From: Sedimentitalea todarodis
GTDB lineage: Bacteria; Pseudomonadota; Alphaproteobacteria; Rhodobacterales; Rhodobacteraceae
Length of the DNA stretch: 64,000 nt
Assembly: GCF_032595355.1 (NCBI RefSeq)
Contig: NZ_JASMWN010000002.1
Location: forward strand, 248,001-312,000
Reading direction: 5' to 3'
Of the stretch, positions 43,270 through 50,858 are shown one piece after another. The position numbers and the translations under genes were made by a program. Position 1 is the stretch's first letter; each line of letters opens with the position of its first letter. Below the pieces are notes generated by a model that was not told where the DNA came from, ran no database searches, and saw only the letters and a list, made by a program, of their open reading frames with translations.

Positions 43270-43632
43270 CTATTCGCCAGAGCTCTCGGTCGGTGGTGCT
43301 GCTGGTGCCGTCGTGGTCGTCACATCCGATCCGCCACCATCACCGATTAGCGCTCCGACCACAACTACGGTCAGGACAAGCGCAGCGGCGGCTTCAGGCG
43401 TCAGCGCCCCGCCGAGCGCGGCAGGAACGTTCGCAGAGGCTTGTGTTTCGCACGTCACCTCTATTGACCCGTTCGGCAACGTCACAGCGCCCAGAACAAT
43501 ACCGTTTCCGCAGGCCAGACGGGCCTGCGCCTGCGACAGCGGCGCCGGAGTAACCTGTGCCTGCGCCTGCGCATGCCCAGCGAGTCCGGCTGCAATGACA
43601 CCGGCAATTGCTATGCTTGAAAATTTGACCAT
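43270..43632 (-). CDS. Exported protein of unknown function, 120 residues
   Basis: I do not recognise this protein. A signal peptide (MVKFSSIAIAGVIAAGLAGHAQA) is followed by a short domain with two cysteines (RLACGNGIVLGAVTLPNGSIEVTCETQ), which could form one disulfide, then a hydrophobic stretch (LGGALTPEAAAALVLTVVVVGALIG) and a low-complexity tail of Gly, Thr, Pro and Ser. The hydrophobic stretch is long enough to span the inner membrane. The ATG at 43630-43632 follows GTGAGGGC; the longer open frame has no signal-peptide start. It is divergent from another exported unknown across 111 bp, and the two may share a promoter region. Confidence 0.7.
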   Translation of the reverse strand: MVKFSSIAIAGVIAAGLAGHAQAQAQVTPAPLSQAQARLACGNGIVLGAVTLPNGSIEVTCETQASANVPAALGGALTPEAAAALVLTVVVVGALIGDGGGSDVTTTTAPAAPPTESSGE

Positions 43633-43743
43633 GCCCTCACACTCGAATCCTGTTAGAATAGTGTCAACGATAGCGCGCCATGCCGCCTCCGGCAACGCAA
43701 GGCGCACGAAACAAGTCATTTAACTGCAGGAGTCCGTTTCAAC

Positions 43744-44337
43744 ATGAGTACTTTTCGGAGATTGGGGATTGCCGCAACCCTCACCGCAGCTACAGCAACG
43801 GGCCTGCCCGCGTTTGCACAGGCAATTCCGCCCGTGATCTACACCGTTATCCTGCCGGCAGCAGGGTTCGGCTCTGCCAACTACACAGATGTGGTCACCG
43901 GCGGCATCGCTGCGGCCCAGAAGTTCTGTGCGGAGCTTGGCAACGACTCCTACAAGGTCGATTGCCTGGCCGAACGCCTTGGCAAAGTCGCCGACGACAT
44001 CCCGAAGGGCACCGTCTATGACGAGGTGCGAAATATCCTGAAAGATACCTCCGATCAGCTTGAAACCCTGGCGCGACAGAACCGCGATCCATCGCAGACG
44101 CGCGGTCGCGCAAAACGACCTGCAACGGATACGACGCCGGAGGTTGCAACGTCCCGCCCATTGACGCCGGTCGCTCCGCAATCACTGCCACAGGTCAACC
44201 AGCAGGCCAGCGCCATTCTCAGCAACACCGAGACACTCCTGCTGCGCAGCGCCTCCGGGTCCGAGAGCAAAACCCAGCAATACAGCCGCATCGCCGAGGC
44301 GATCGGGTCCAGCAAGGTACTCCTGCGTTCGGCCTGA
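43744..44337 (+). CDS. Exported protein of unknown function, 197 residues
   Basis: I do not recognise this protein. It has a signal peptide (MSTFRRLGIAATLTAATATGLPAFAQA), then a domain of about 80 residues with two cysteines (AQKFCAELGNDSYKVDCLAERLGKVADDIP) suggestive of a disulfide-linked helical hairpin, then a Pro/Thr-rich linker (about residues 118-150), then a helical C-terminal segment (QVNQQASAILSNTETLLLRSASGS to the end). It is divergent from the other exported unknown at 43270-43632. The frame is plausible by its signal peptide and codon use; an open frame on the other strand across the same bases is less convincing. Confidence 0.65.
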   Translation: MSTFRRLGIAATLTAATATGLPAFAQAIPPVIYTVILPAAGFGSANYTDVVTGGIAAAQKFCAELGNDSYKVDCLAERLGKVADDIPKGTVYDEVRNILKDTSDQLETLARQNRDPSQTRGRAKRPATDTTPEVATSRPLTPVAPQSLPQVNQQASAILSNTETLLLRSASGSESKTQQYSRIAEAIGSSKVLLRSA

Positions 44338-44823
44338 ATTTCCTGGAACATGAAACCCGGCGGAACCCAAGGCAACCATGGGTTGTCGTTGGTTGAGGCC
44401 GATAGCGGCTTGGATGGTGGCCAGGCATAGACTTTGATCCGACGCCGGGATGCTGTAGAGAAGCCACCGCCGCGAACTTTGCCGTAGCTATGGCGCAGAA
44501 TCCGTGCGAGATCGGTTCGGGTCACGCCAGAGAGTCTCGGTCTGTCAGGGCCGGTGATGCACCGGGCCAACAAGAAAGCCGTCGCGTTGAAAGGCGGCTG
44601 ACCCGACCAGGTGCAGGCCGATTGGTCCAGCGCCCCGGCGCGAAACCACACCGATCTGCGAGCGACAGAAACCACAGGATGAGCGATCACCCATCAAAGG
44701 GTGCGGGACAGCAGGCAATGATGCCGCGACCCGATGTCCGGCGGACACCTTTGCATCCCGGTCCGCACTATGCCTGTTCCGGCCATGAAATTTGGGTCGA
44801 GCCGATGGGCGAAAAATCGCCGA
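44338..44823. other. 486-bp region without a supported gene
   Basis: No gene here has both a convincing start and a recognisable protein. On the minus strand a frame is open from 44690 down to 44055, continuing antisense through the exported protein gene; its middle (about 44500-44340) encodes a curious Trp/Pro-rich stretch including NDNPWLPWVPPGF. On the plus strand a 114-codon frame (44490-44834) overlaps the dapB end. Either could be a remnant of a lost gene or chance. Confidence 0.5.
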
Positions 44824-45639
44824 TCAGTCGTTGAGGCCCAGCACATCAACCATGTCATATGCGCCGGGGGGCTTGCCCTGCCCCCACAGTGCGGCCCGCA
44901 AAGCTCCCCGCGCAAACACACCCCGGTCGGTCGCCACATGGCGCAAGGTGATCCGCTCGCCCGGCGCAGCAAAGAGCACATCATGCTCGCCCACGATGTC
45001 GCCGCCCCGGATCGCCACAAAGCCGATGTTTCCCCGCTCCCGCGCGCCGGTGATACCATCCCGACGCCGATCCGCGACATCGGCCAAGGCCACGCCACGC
45101 CCCTCTGCCGCCGCCTCGCCAAGCATCAGCGCCGTGCCCGACGGGGCATCAACCTTGTGATGATGATGCGCTTCGATGATCTCGATATCGAAATCCTCGT
45201 CCAGCGCCGCCGCCACCTTGCGGGTCAATTGGGTCAACAGGTTGACCCCAAGGCTCATATTGCCCGCGCGCACGATCACGGCATGACGCGCCGCCGGGGT
45301 CAGCGCCTCGATCTGTGCATCACTCATGCCCGTGGTTCCGATCACATGTACCAACCGTGCCTGCGCCGCCAGTGCGGCGAACTCCAATGTCGCTTCGGGT
45401 GCCGTGAAATCGATGATCGCCTGTGCCTGCGCAAATGCTTCCAGCGGATCGTCGATCACGGTCACTCCTGACGCACGCGCGCCCATCGCAGTGCCAATAT
45501 CCTGACCAACCCAGTCATGGCCGGTCCGCTCGACGGCCCCCACGAGCTGTGCCTTGTCGCTTTCGCTGATGATCCGCACCAGCATCTGGCCCATCCGGCC
45601 CGATGCCCCCGTCACAACAATCCCCGGCTTATGTGTCAT
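44824..45639 (-). CDS. dapB: 4-Hydroxy-tetrahydrodipicolinate reductase
   Basis: This 271-residue enzyme acts in lysine and diaminopimelate synthesis, reducing the product of DapA with NAD(P)H. The Rossmann start GIVVTGASGRMGQMLVR and the substrate-binding motif EAHHHHKVDAPSGTALMLGE are canonical, and GTTGMSDAQIEAL and AGNMSLGVNLL are also conserved. The length is standard. It is divergent from rbfA across 83 bp, and the unexplained 486-bp region follows it. Confidence 0.97.
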   Translation of the reverse strand: MTHKPGIVVTGASGRMGQMLVRIISESDKAQLVGAVERTGHDWVGQDIGTAMGARASGVTVIDDPLEAFAQAQAIIDFTAPEATLEFAALAAQARLVHVIGTTGMSDAQIEALTPAARHAVIVRAGNMSLGVNLLTQLTRKVAAALDEDFDIEIIEAHHHHKVDAPSGTALMLGEAAAEGRGVALADVADRRRDGITGARERGNIGFVAIRGGDIVGEHDVLFAAPGERITLRHVATDRGVFARGALRAALWGQGKPPGAYDMVDVLGLND

Positions 45640-45722
45640 CGCGCGTCACTCCCTTGCGTCAGATGCTGTTATCCGGTTGCGGCCCGCTTGGCAAAGCCCT
45701 CGGTTCGGCTTAGATCAGGGAC

Positions 45723-46118
45723 ATGGCAAAGAACAAATTTCATGATGGCCCCGGCCCGTCCCAACGGCAGCTTCGCGTCGGCGAACTGATCCGCCGGACC
45801 CTCTCCGAGGTGCTGGCCCGCGGCGATGTCCACGATCCCGACCTCAATCGCCTGTCGATCACGGTTGGAGAAGTGCGCACCTCTCCCGATCTGCGTGTCG
45901 CCACCGCCTATGTGCTGCCGCTCGGCGGACAGGGGCGGGAAGATGTACTGAAGTTGCTGGCGCGCAACAAGGGCGAGCTGCGCCGTGCGATCTCCAAGAA
46001 ACTGGCCTTGAAATTCGCCCCCGACCTGCGGTTTCAGCTGGACGATACCTTTGATCGGATGGATGACACCCGCCGCATGCTCAACCAGGACGCGGTACGC
46101 CGCGACATCGACGGGTGA
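45723..46118 (+). CDS. rbfA: Ribosome-binding factor A
   Basis: This 131-residue single KH-like-domain protein aids maturation of the 30S subunit and 16S rRNA 5' end. RQLRVGELIRRTLSEVLARGDV, then VRTSPDLRVATAYVLPLG, and KLALKFAPDLRFQLDDTFDRMD are the family blocks. The stop overlaps the GTG start of the next gene by 4 bp. Further on in the same direction is truB, the usual neighbour of rbfA, with the glycosidase gene inserted between. Confidence 0.95.
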   Translation: MAKNKFHDGPGPSQRQLRVGELIRRTLSEVLARGDVHDPDLNRLSITVGEVRTSPDLRVATAYVLPLGGQGREDVLKLLARNKGELRRAISKKLALKFAPDLRFQLDDTFDRMDDTRRMLNQDAVRRDIDG

Positions 46119-46855
46119 GAGGCCTCGCGGCCTGTCTGCTGGCCCTGCTGCTGGCTCCTGCCGCCGCACAGGCTCAGGATTGTCGCGACCTGACCCATGC
46201 CGGCAACGTCTATGCGATCTGCGAAATCCATATGACAGGGGCCGATCTGCGCCTGTTTCTGTATGATGATACCGGCGATCTGCTCGGCCATTTTTCGACC
46301 GTCAATGCCGCACTTGCCCCAACGGGCAAAACGCTGGCCTTTGCGATGAATGCCGGCATGTACCACGAGGATCGCGCGCCGGTGGGTCATTACCTTGAAA
46401 ACGGCATTGAACAGATGCGGGTGATCACCACTGAGGGGCCGGGCAATTTCGGACTTTTGCCCAATGGCGTGTTCTGCATCCGCGAAGGCCGTGCCGACGT
46501 GATCGAAACACTGACTTATGTCGAGGACCAACCCGCCTGCGCGTATGCCACGCAGTCTGGCCCGATGCTGGTCATCGACGGCGAATTGCATCCGCGTTTC
46601 CTGATCGACAGCACCTCGCGCTATATCCGCAACGGCGTCGGCACGAATGCTGACGGCACCCGCGCCGTCTTTGCCATTTCCCGCAACGCCGTTACCTTCC
46701 ATGAGTTCGGCAGCATGTTCCGCGACGCGTTGAACCTGCCCAATGCGCTCTATTTCGACGGCAACATTTCGCGCCTCTATGCTCCGTCGATCAACCGCAA
46801 TGACCTCGGCTTTCGCCTTGGCCCGATGGTCGGGCTGGTTGTAGACGCCGACTAG
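46115..46855 (+). CDS. Phosphodiester glycosidase family protein (NAGPA/DUF2233), exported
   Basis: This 246-residue protein starts at GTG overlapping the rbfA stop (GTGA) and has a signal peptide (MRGLAACLLALLLAPAAAQA). The conserved segments FAMNAGMYHEDRAPVGHYLENG, GNFGLLPNGVFCI, YATQSGPMLVIDG and RNGVGTNADGTRAVFAISRN match the NAGPA/phosphodiester glycosidase family. The animal enzyme uncovers mannose-6-phosphate; bacterial members are little studied and are thought to act on envelope or exopolysaccharide phosphodiesters. Two cysteine pairs may form disulfides. Translational coupling to rbfA probably reflects operon packing rather than shared function. Confidence 0.85.
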   Translation: MRGLAACLLALLLAPAAAQAQDCRDLTHAGNVYAICEIHMTGADLRLFLYDDTGDLLGHFSTVNAALAPTGKTLAFAMNAGMYHEDRAPVGHYLENGIEQMRVITTEGPGNFGLLPNGVFCIREGRADVIETLTYVEDQPACAYATQSGPMLVIDGELHPRFLIDSTSRYIRNGVGTNADGTRAVFAISRNAVTFHEFGSMFRDALNLPNALYFDGNISRLYAPSINRNDLGFRLGPMVGLVVDAD

Positions 46856-47185
46856 GCCCGAGGCGGACCCTGTAGCTTGACGAAATCCCTGGCTATTGCG
46901 TCAGAGTATTTCAGACAATCGTCACACGGAGTGCCACATCGTCAGCGGCGATCGCGTATGGCTGCGCCTACTTTGTATCTCTGGTTGAGGATTACCTGAC
47001 GCGACAAGCGTGAATGACGGCGTTGTCCTGCATCAACTGCATTTTTCTCGCGGAAACTGTTTTTGGCAACAATGGGGTCCGACGCCTGAAAAGGAATGGG
47101 TTTATCGGCCACGCCGCACGCATGGGTTTGACACCCCTGCCCGCCTCGGCTACCCCGCCGCAGCACAGGCCAAACCGGAGACATC
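46856..47185. other. 330-bp region upstream of truB with no supported gene
   Basis: The stretch is less GC-rich than its neighbours (for example 47035-47075). A 72-codon plus-strand frame at 47010-47228 overlaps the truB start and has no ribosome site or recognisable product. I see no tRNA, hairpin terminator or clear promoter. It may hold the truB promoter. Confidence 0.5.
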
Positions 47186-48094
47186 ATGGGACGCAAGCGC
47201 AAAGGCCGCGACATATCCGGCTGGCTGATCATCGACAAACCCGCCGGGCCGACGTCCACCGCCGTCGTGAACAAGGTCCGCTGGGCCATGAACGCGCAAA
47301 AGGCGGGCCATGCAGGCACACTGGATCCGACGGCGACAGGCGTGCTGGCGATTGCGCTTGGAGAAGCGACAAAGACCGTTCCCTACGTCACCGACGCGCT
47401 CAAGGCCTATGCCTTTACCGTGCGCCTTGGACAGGCCACCAACACCGATGACGCCGAGGGCGAGATCATCGGTGAAAGCGACCTGCGCCCCACGGACGCG
47501 CAGATCAAGGAGGCGCTGAGCCCGTTTGTCGGCGATATCCAGCAGGTTCCGCCACAGTTCTCGGCCGTCAAGATCGACGGGGAACGCGCCTACAAGCGTG
47601 CCCGCGATGGCGAAGACATGGACCTTGCGGCCCGGCCCCTGTGGGTCGAGGAATTGATCCTGACCGACCGTCCCGATGCTGATCATGCAACTTTGGAAAT
47701 GACCTGCGGCAAAGGGGGCTACGTGCGCAGCATCGCCCGCGATCTCGGCAAATCACTTGGCTGTCTGGGGCATGTCGTGTCGCTGCGGAGACTCTGGTCC
47801 GGCCCCTTCACTGCCGTAGATGCGCTGACACTTGAACAGGTCGAGGAAATGGCCCGAACTCCGGAACTGGATGCGCATTTGCAGCCCCTGGAAATCGGTC
47901 TCTCCGAGTTGCCCGAACTGCGCTGCACCCCCGAAGGTGCCGCGCGTTTGCGCAACGGCAATCCCGGCATGGTTCTGGCCTCGGATGTCGACTATGGCGA
48001 TGACGCATGGGCCTCGCATGATGGCAAGGCGGTGGCGGTCGGCGTATACAAATCCGGAGAACTGCACCCGGCGCGGGTGTTCAATCAATGCTGA
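47186..48094 (+). CDS. truB: tRNA pseudouridine(55) synthase
   Basis: This 302-residue enzyme makes pseudouridine 55 in the T-loop of tRNAs. WLIIDKPAGPTSTAVVNKV and GHAGTLDPTATGVL are the family motifs, with catalytic D47 in the latter. YKRARDGEDMDLAARPLWVEEL and GGYVRSIARDLGKSLGCLGHVVSLRRLWSGPF follow. The C-terminal part (about 245-302) is the short extra domain found in many bacterial TruBs. The ATG at 47186 is the first consistent with the N-terminus. It is convergent with the NTF2-like gene 13 bp away. Confidence 0.96.
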   Translation: MGRKRKGRDISGWLIIDKPAGPTSTAVVNKVRWAMNAQKAGHAGTLDPTATGVLAIALGEATKTVPYVTDALKAYAFTVRLGQATNTDDAEGEIIGESDLRPTDAQIKEALSPFVGDIQQVPPQFSAVKIDGERAYKRARDGEDMDLAARPLWVEELILTDRPDADHATLEMTCGKGGYVRSIARDLGKSLGCLGHVVSLRRLWSGPFTAVDALTLEQVEEMARTPELDAHLQPLEIGLSELPELRCTPEGAARLRNGNPGMVLASDVDYGDDAWASHDGKAVAVGVYKSGELHPARVFNQC

Positions 48095-48107
48095 CTGCCT
48101 GCTCTGT

Positions 48108-48515
48108 TCAGGCCCCGGTCTGAAATCCGGACACGAGTATGCGCGGGCCCTCCGCGCCAATATGCAGCGTATAATAGTGCCGCCAGGCCCGCTCAAGGCG
48201 ACCATCCTTGCGCAGCAATTCCCAGTTGACCACCACGAGCGCAAGATGCGGACCCTCACTGCCGACATCGATGCCCCGAAGCCGCGCGTGAGATGCGCCA
48301 CCCTCGCGAAAAGCAGTCAGCCGGGTCAGATTGAACGCCTCGACGTCACCGGCGCTCTGGTATTCGGTCACCTCACCATCCTGCCCGACCATCAGACAGG
48401 GCAGATGAAAGAACCGGGTCAGCTCCATGATGTCAAGCTCGCCTGAAATTATCGCACTCCACGCGGCACAATACGATTCGATGAAATCCCTCATCTGCTG
48501 CATTGCGGGCCCCAT
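48108..48515 (-). CDS. NTF2-like (SnoaL/DUF4440-type) protein of unknown function
   Basis: This protein of about 135 residues has a compact alpha-plus-beta layout typical of the NTF2-like superfamily: a first helix (MQQMRDFIESYCAAWSAIISGELDIMELTRFFHLP), strands carrying polar residues, and LALVVVNWELLRKDGRLERAWRHYYTLHIG near the end. The superfamily includes enzymes and ligand-binding proteins, so no function can be given. The start is uncertain; ATG at 48513-48515 is used, while MQQM 12 bases downstream or an ATG at 48617 are alternatives, the latter overlapping the divergent gene at 48600. Confidence 0.6.
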   Translation of the reverse strand: MGPAMQQMRDFIESYCAAWSAIISGELDIMELTRFFHLPCLMVGQDGEVTEYQSAGDVEAFNLTRLTAFREGGASHARLRGIDVGSEGPHLALVVVNWELLRKDGRLERAWRHYYTLHIGAEGPRILVSGFQTGA

Positions 48516-48599
48516 CCAAATTGCAACGGTCACTTCACCCTCGTTATACCTCAACCGGGCGACCTTTCCCAGAGCGCGCAGATTGGCTAAACCCACAGC

Positions 48600-49109
48600 A
48601 TGATTACCCGATCCCATACCAAGGGCGATGCGCCGTCGACCGCCGTCTATTCCGATTGCGAACGCTATCGTTACAGCCTCACGCGGGTCTGGGACCCGGA
48701 AGGCAGGCGCGCGCTCTTTGTCATGCTGAACCCCTCGACCGCCACCGAAGTCCAGAACGACCCGACTGTCGAACGCTGTGAGCGGCGGGCACGGGCGCTT
48801 GGTTTTGGCGCGTTCCAGGTGACCAACATCTTTGCCTGGCGCGACACCGAACCGCGCGCGATGCGCGCCGCCATCGACCCGGTGGGGCCAGAGAACGACG
48901 CGGCGATCCTTGCCGGGGCCGATTGGGCCGATCAGGTGATCGCGGCCTGGGGAACGCATGGCGCGCACTTGTCGCGCGGGGATGCCGTGGCAACCCTGCT
49001 CCGCAGCACCGGGCGGCCCTTGTTTCACCTTGGCCTCAGCAAGGCAGGTCACCCGAAACACCCGCTCTACATCGCCTACAGCCAACAGCCCGAACCCTGG
49101 ATCCGGTAA
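48600..49109 (+). CDS. DUF1643 family protein
   Basis: This 169-residue protein belongs to DUF1643. The family blocks are CERYRYSLTRVWDPEGRRALFVMLNPSTATEVQNDPTVERCERRARALGFGAFQVTNIFAWRDTEP and VIAAWGTHG, ending in GLSKAGHPKHPLYIAY. DUF1643 proteins are widespread, with no established activity; the conserved NPSTA and CERRA residues suggest an active or binding site. The ATG at 48600 gives the full domain. It lies 84 bp from the divergent NTF2-like start and 88 bp upstream of the RTX gene. Confidence 0.85.
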   Translation: MITRSHTKGDAPSTAVYSDCERYRYSLTRVWDPEGRRALFVMLNPSTATEVQNDPTVERCERRARALGFGAFQVTNIFAWRDTEPRAMRAAIDPVGPENDAAILAGADWADQVIAAWGTHGAHLSRGDAVATLLRSTGRPLFHLGLSKAGHPKHPLYIAYSQQPEPWIR

Positions 49110-49197
49110 CCTTCGGTTAACCGTGACGTCAGCTTTGGTTTGACCGGCGCGATGTCTGCATGGCCTACTCTACCGGGATACTGTGTGGAGCATTGTG

Positions 49198-50190
49198 ATG
49201 TTGATGTTGGCTGGATTGCTGGGCTTGCTTGCTGTCGGCGGCGCTGCACTTGCGGTGGATCTGTCCCCGGAACTTGAGGAGGATGGGGACGATAGCGTCC
49301 AGCCCGATGGCGAGGATCTGGCAACTGGCGAAGCCGCTGACGATATCGTGCCGATCGACCAGATTATTTCCGGTGCGGACGGGGCCGAGCAAATCTCGGG
49401 TGACGCCGGCAACGATCAGATCAACGGTTACTCCGGTGATGATGCGATCCATGGAGGTGCCGGCAACGACACGCTGCACGGCGCGACGGGCGATGATGCG
49501 CTGTTTGGCGGAGACGGTAACGACACGCTGCACGGTGAAGACGGGCAGGACATGCTGAGCGGTGATAGCGGTGCGGACATGCTCTTTGGCCATGGCGGCG
49601 CCGATCTGATGTTGGGCGGCGATGGCGAGGATACCCTGCAAGGCGGCGACGGTGCCGATAGCCTGCGAGGTGGCGACGGCGATGATGCGCTGCATGGCGG
49701 GTTGGGCGATGATACCCTTGTTGGCGGTCAAGGCCAGGATACCCTTTTCGGCGGATTTGGAGATGACTTGCTTGTCGGCTCCGAGGCGGATCAGGACGAC
49801 GATGAGATCAAGGATTACCTCAATGGCGGCCAGGGCGACGACCTCCTGGTCGCCGGGCGTGGCGATGTGATGACTGGTGGCGATGGCGCGGATCAATTTG
49901 TGCTGGATGCGGGGGAGACAGGTAACCGTGATGATGCCAGTGATCCCGGGTCCATTCGCCTGATGGACTTTGACGCCGAAGAGGATCAGCTACTGGTGAT
50001 GTCGGATCTCGAACAGAATCCGGCACCGCAAATCGAGGTGATCGCGGACGAGGACACACCCGGTCTCAGCCATATCCTGATCGATGGCAACGAAGTCGCC
50101 AGCGTCATGGGCGGCGCAACGCTGACCGCCGAGGATATCGTGGTCATGGATCACGCCGCAGGCGCGGCCCTGGGGCTGGGCAGCGCCTGA
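49198..50190 (+). CDS. RTX-type calcium-binding repeat protein
   Basis: This 330-residue, very acidic protein has a hydrophobic N-terminal segment (MLMLAGLLGLLAVGGAALA) and then about fifteen GGxGxDxLx-type nonapeptide repeats (about residues 60-220), the calcium-binding parallel beta-roll of hemolysin-type proteins. A small C-terminal domain of about 100 residues follows (GDGADQFVLDAG...IRLMDFDAEEDQLLVM...ILIDGNEVASVMGGATLTAEDIVVMD). The ATG at 49198 has TGGAG at the right distance; a GTG at 49183 is an alternative. RTX proteins are usually type I secretion substrates, and an ATPase/adaptor pair lies at 56641-59663, but the hydrophobic N-terminus suggests Sec export or membrane anchoring instead. 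Confidence 0.85.
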   Translation: MLMLAGLLGLLAVGGAALAVDLSPELEEDGDDSVQPDGEDLATGEAADDIVPIDQIISGADGAEQISGDAGNDQINGYSGDDAIHGGAGNDTLHGATGDDALFGGDGNDTLHGEDGQDMLSGDSGADMLFGHGGADLMLGGDGEDTLQGGDGADSLRGGDGDDALHGGLGDDTLVGGQGQDTLFGGFGDDLLVGSEADQDDDEIKDYLNGGQGDDLLVAGRGDVMTGGDGADQFVLDAGETGNRDDASDPGSIRLMDFDAEEDQLLVMSDLEQNPAPQIEVIADEDTPGLSHILIDGNEVASVMGGATLTAEDIVVMDHAAGAALGLGSA

Positions 50191-50361
50191 CGCCACGCCC
50201 GTTTCCGAAACCCTTTGCCTTTCCTGTGAAATGCGCCTATACGCGCCCATCCCTGACCGACTCGCAGTCCTTGCGGGCCGGTTCTGGACCTTCTTCATGG
50301 GCCTGTGCTGGACGACATCCCGGCCTGCGCCATTCACTCTAACCCTGCAAAGGAGACCCCG

Positions 50362-50631
50362 ATGTCGATTACGCTTGAAGAAAAAACACGTGTCATGAAG
50401 GAATTTGCAACCAAGGAAGGCGACACCGGTTCGCCCGAAGTTCAGGTTGCCATTCTGAGCTCGCGCATCGCGACCCTGACCGAACATTTCAAGACCCACA
50501 AGAAAGACAATCACGGCCGTCGCGGCCTGCTGAAGATGGTCGCACTGCGTCGCAAGCTGCTCGACTATGTCAAGCGCAAGGACGAAGCCCGATATCAAGA
50601 CCTGATCAAGCGTCTGGGCCTGCGCCGCTAA
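50362..50631 (+). CDS. rpsO: 30S ribosomal protein S15
   Basis: This 89-residue protein binds 16S rRNA early in 30S assembly. TGSPEVQVAILSSRIATLTEHFKTHKKDNHGRRGLLKMVALRRKLLDYVKRKD is highly conserved. The ATG at 50362 follows an AAGGAGA ribosome site at 50350-50356. In other bacteria S15 represses its own translation through a leader structure; the 171 bp after the RTX stop could hold such a leader, but I cannot assign one. A terminator lies about 60 bp downstream. Confidence 0.98.
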   Translation: MSITLEEKTRVMKEFATKEGDTGSPEVQVAILSSRIATLTEHFKTHKKDNHGRRGLLKMVALRRKLLDYVKRKDEARYQDLIKRLGLRR

Positions 50632-50689
50632 CGCATACTGCGGTGGGCGATTTCTGGTGCACCTACAGACACAGACGACTATCGATCTC

Positions 50690-50717
50690 AACGCCCGCCA
50701 ACCTTAGTGGGCGTTTT
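50690..50717 (+). terminator. Rho-independent terminator of rpsO
   Basis: AACGCCC (50690-50696) pairs with GGGCGTT (50709-50715) around a 12-base loop, and TTTT ends the stem at 50714-50717. It lies 59 bp after the rpsO stop in the right orientation. The convergent amtB gene ends 142 bp further on. Confidence 0.65.
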
Positions 50718-50858
50718 GCTTTGCAACCTACGTTTCTGACGCGGACGTTGCCCGAACGTCTCCACGATCAATATCCACGACGCAAATCGCACCATGGGTG
50801 AGTTGGAAAAGGCCCCGGCGCAGAACACCGGGGCCTTTCCCACACATGCACGGTTGCG

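Noticed and set aside
46909..46925. GAGTATTT-like sequence upstream of truB
   Set aside because: Only the first eight bases match the dispersed repeat; the CAAAG-TGAA half is missing.
47010..47228. 72-codon plus-strand frame upstream of truB
   Set aside because: It overlaps the truB start, lacks a ribosome site and resembles nothing I recognise.
49378..49860. Regular GGxGxD-coding repeats resembling a repeat array
   Set aside because: These are in-frame RTX codons in a coding gene with variable bases, not a CRISPR array with spacers.
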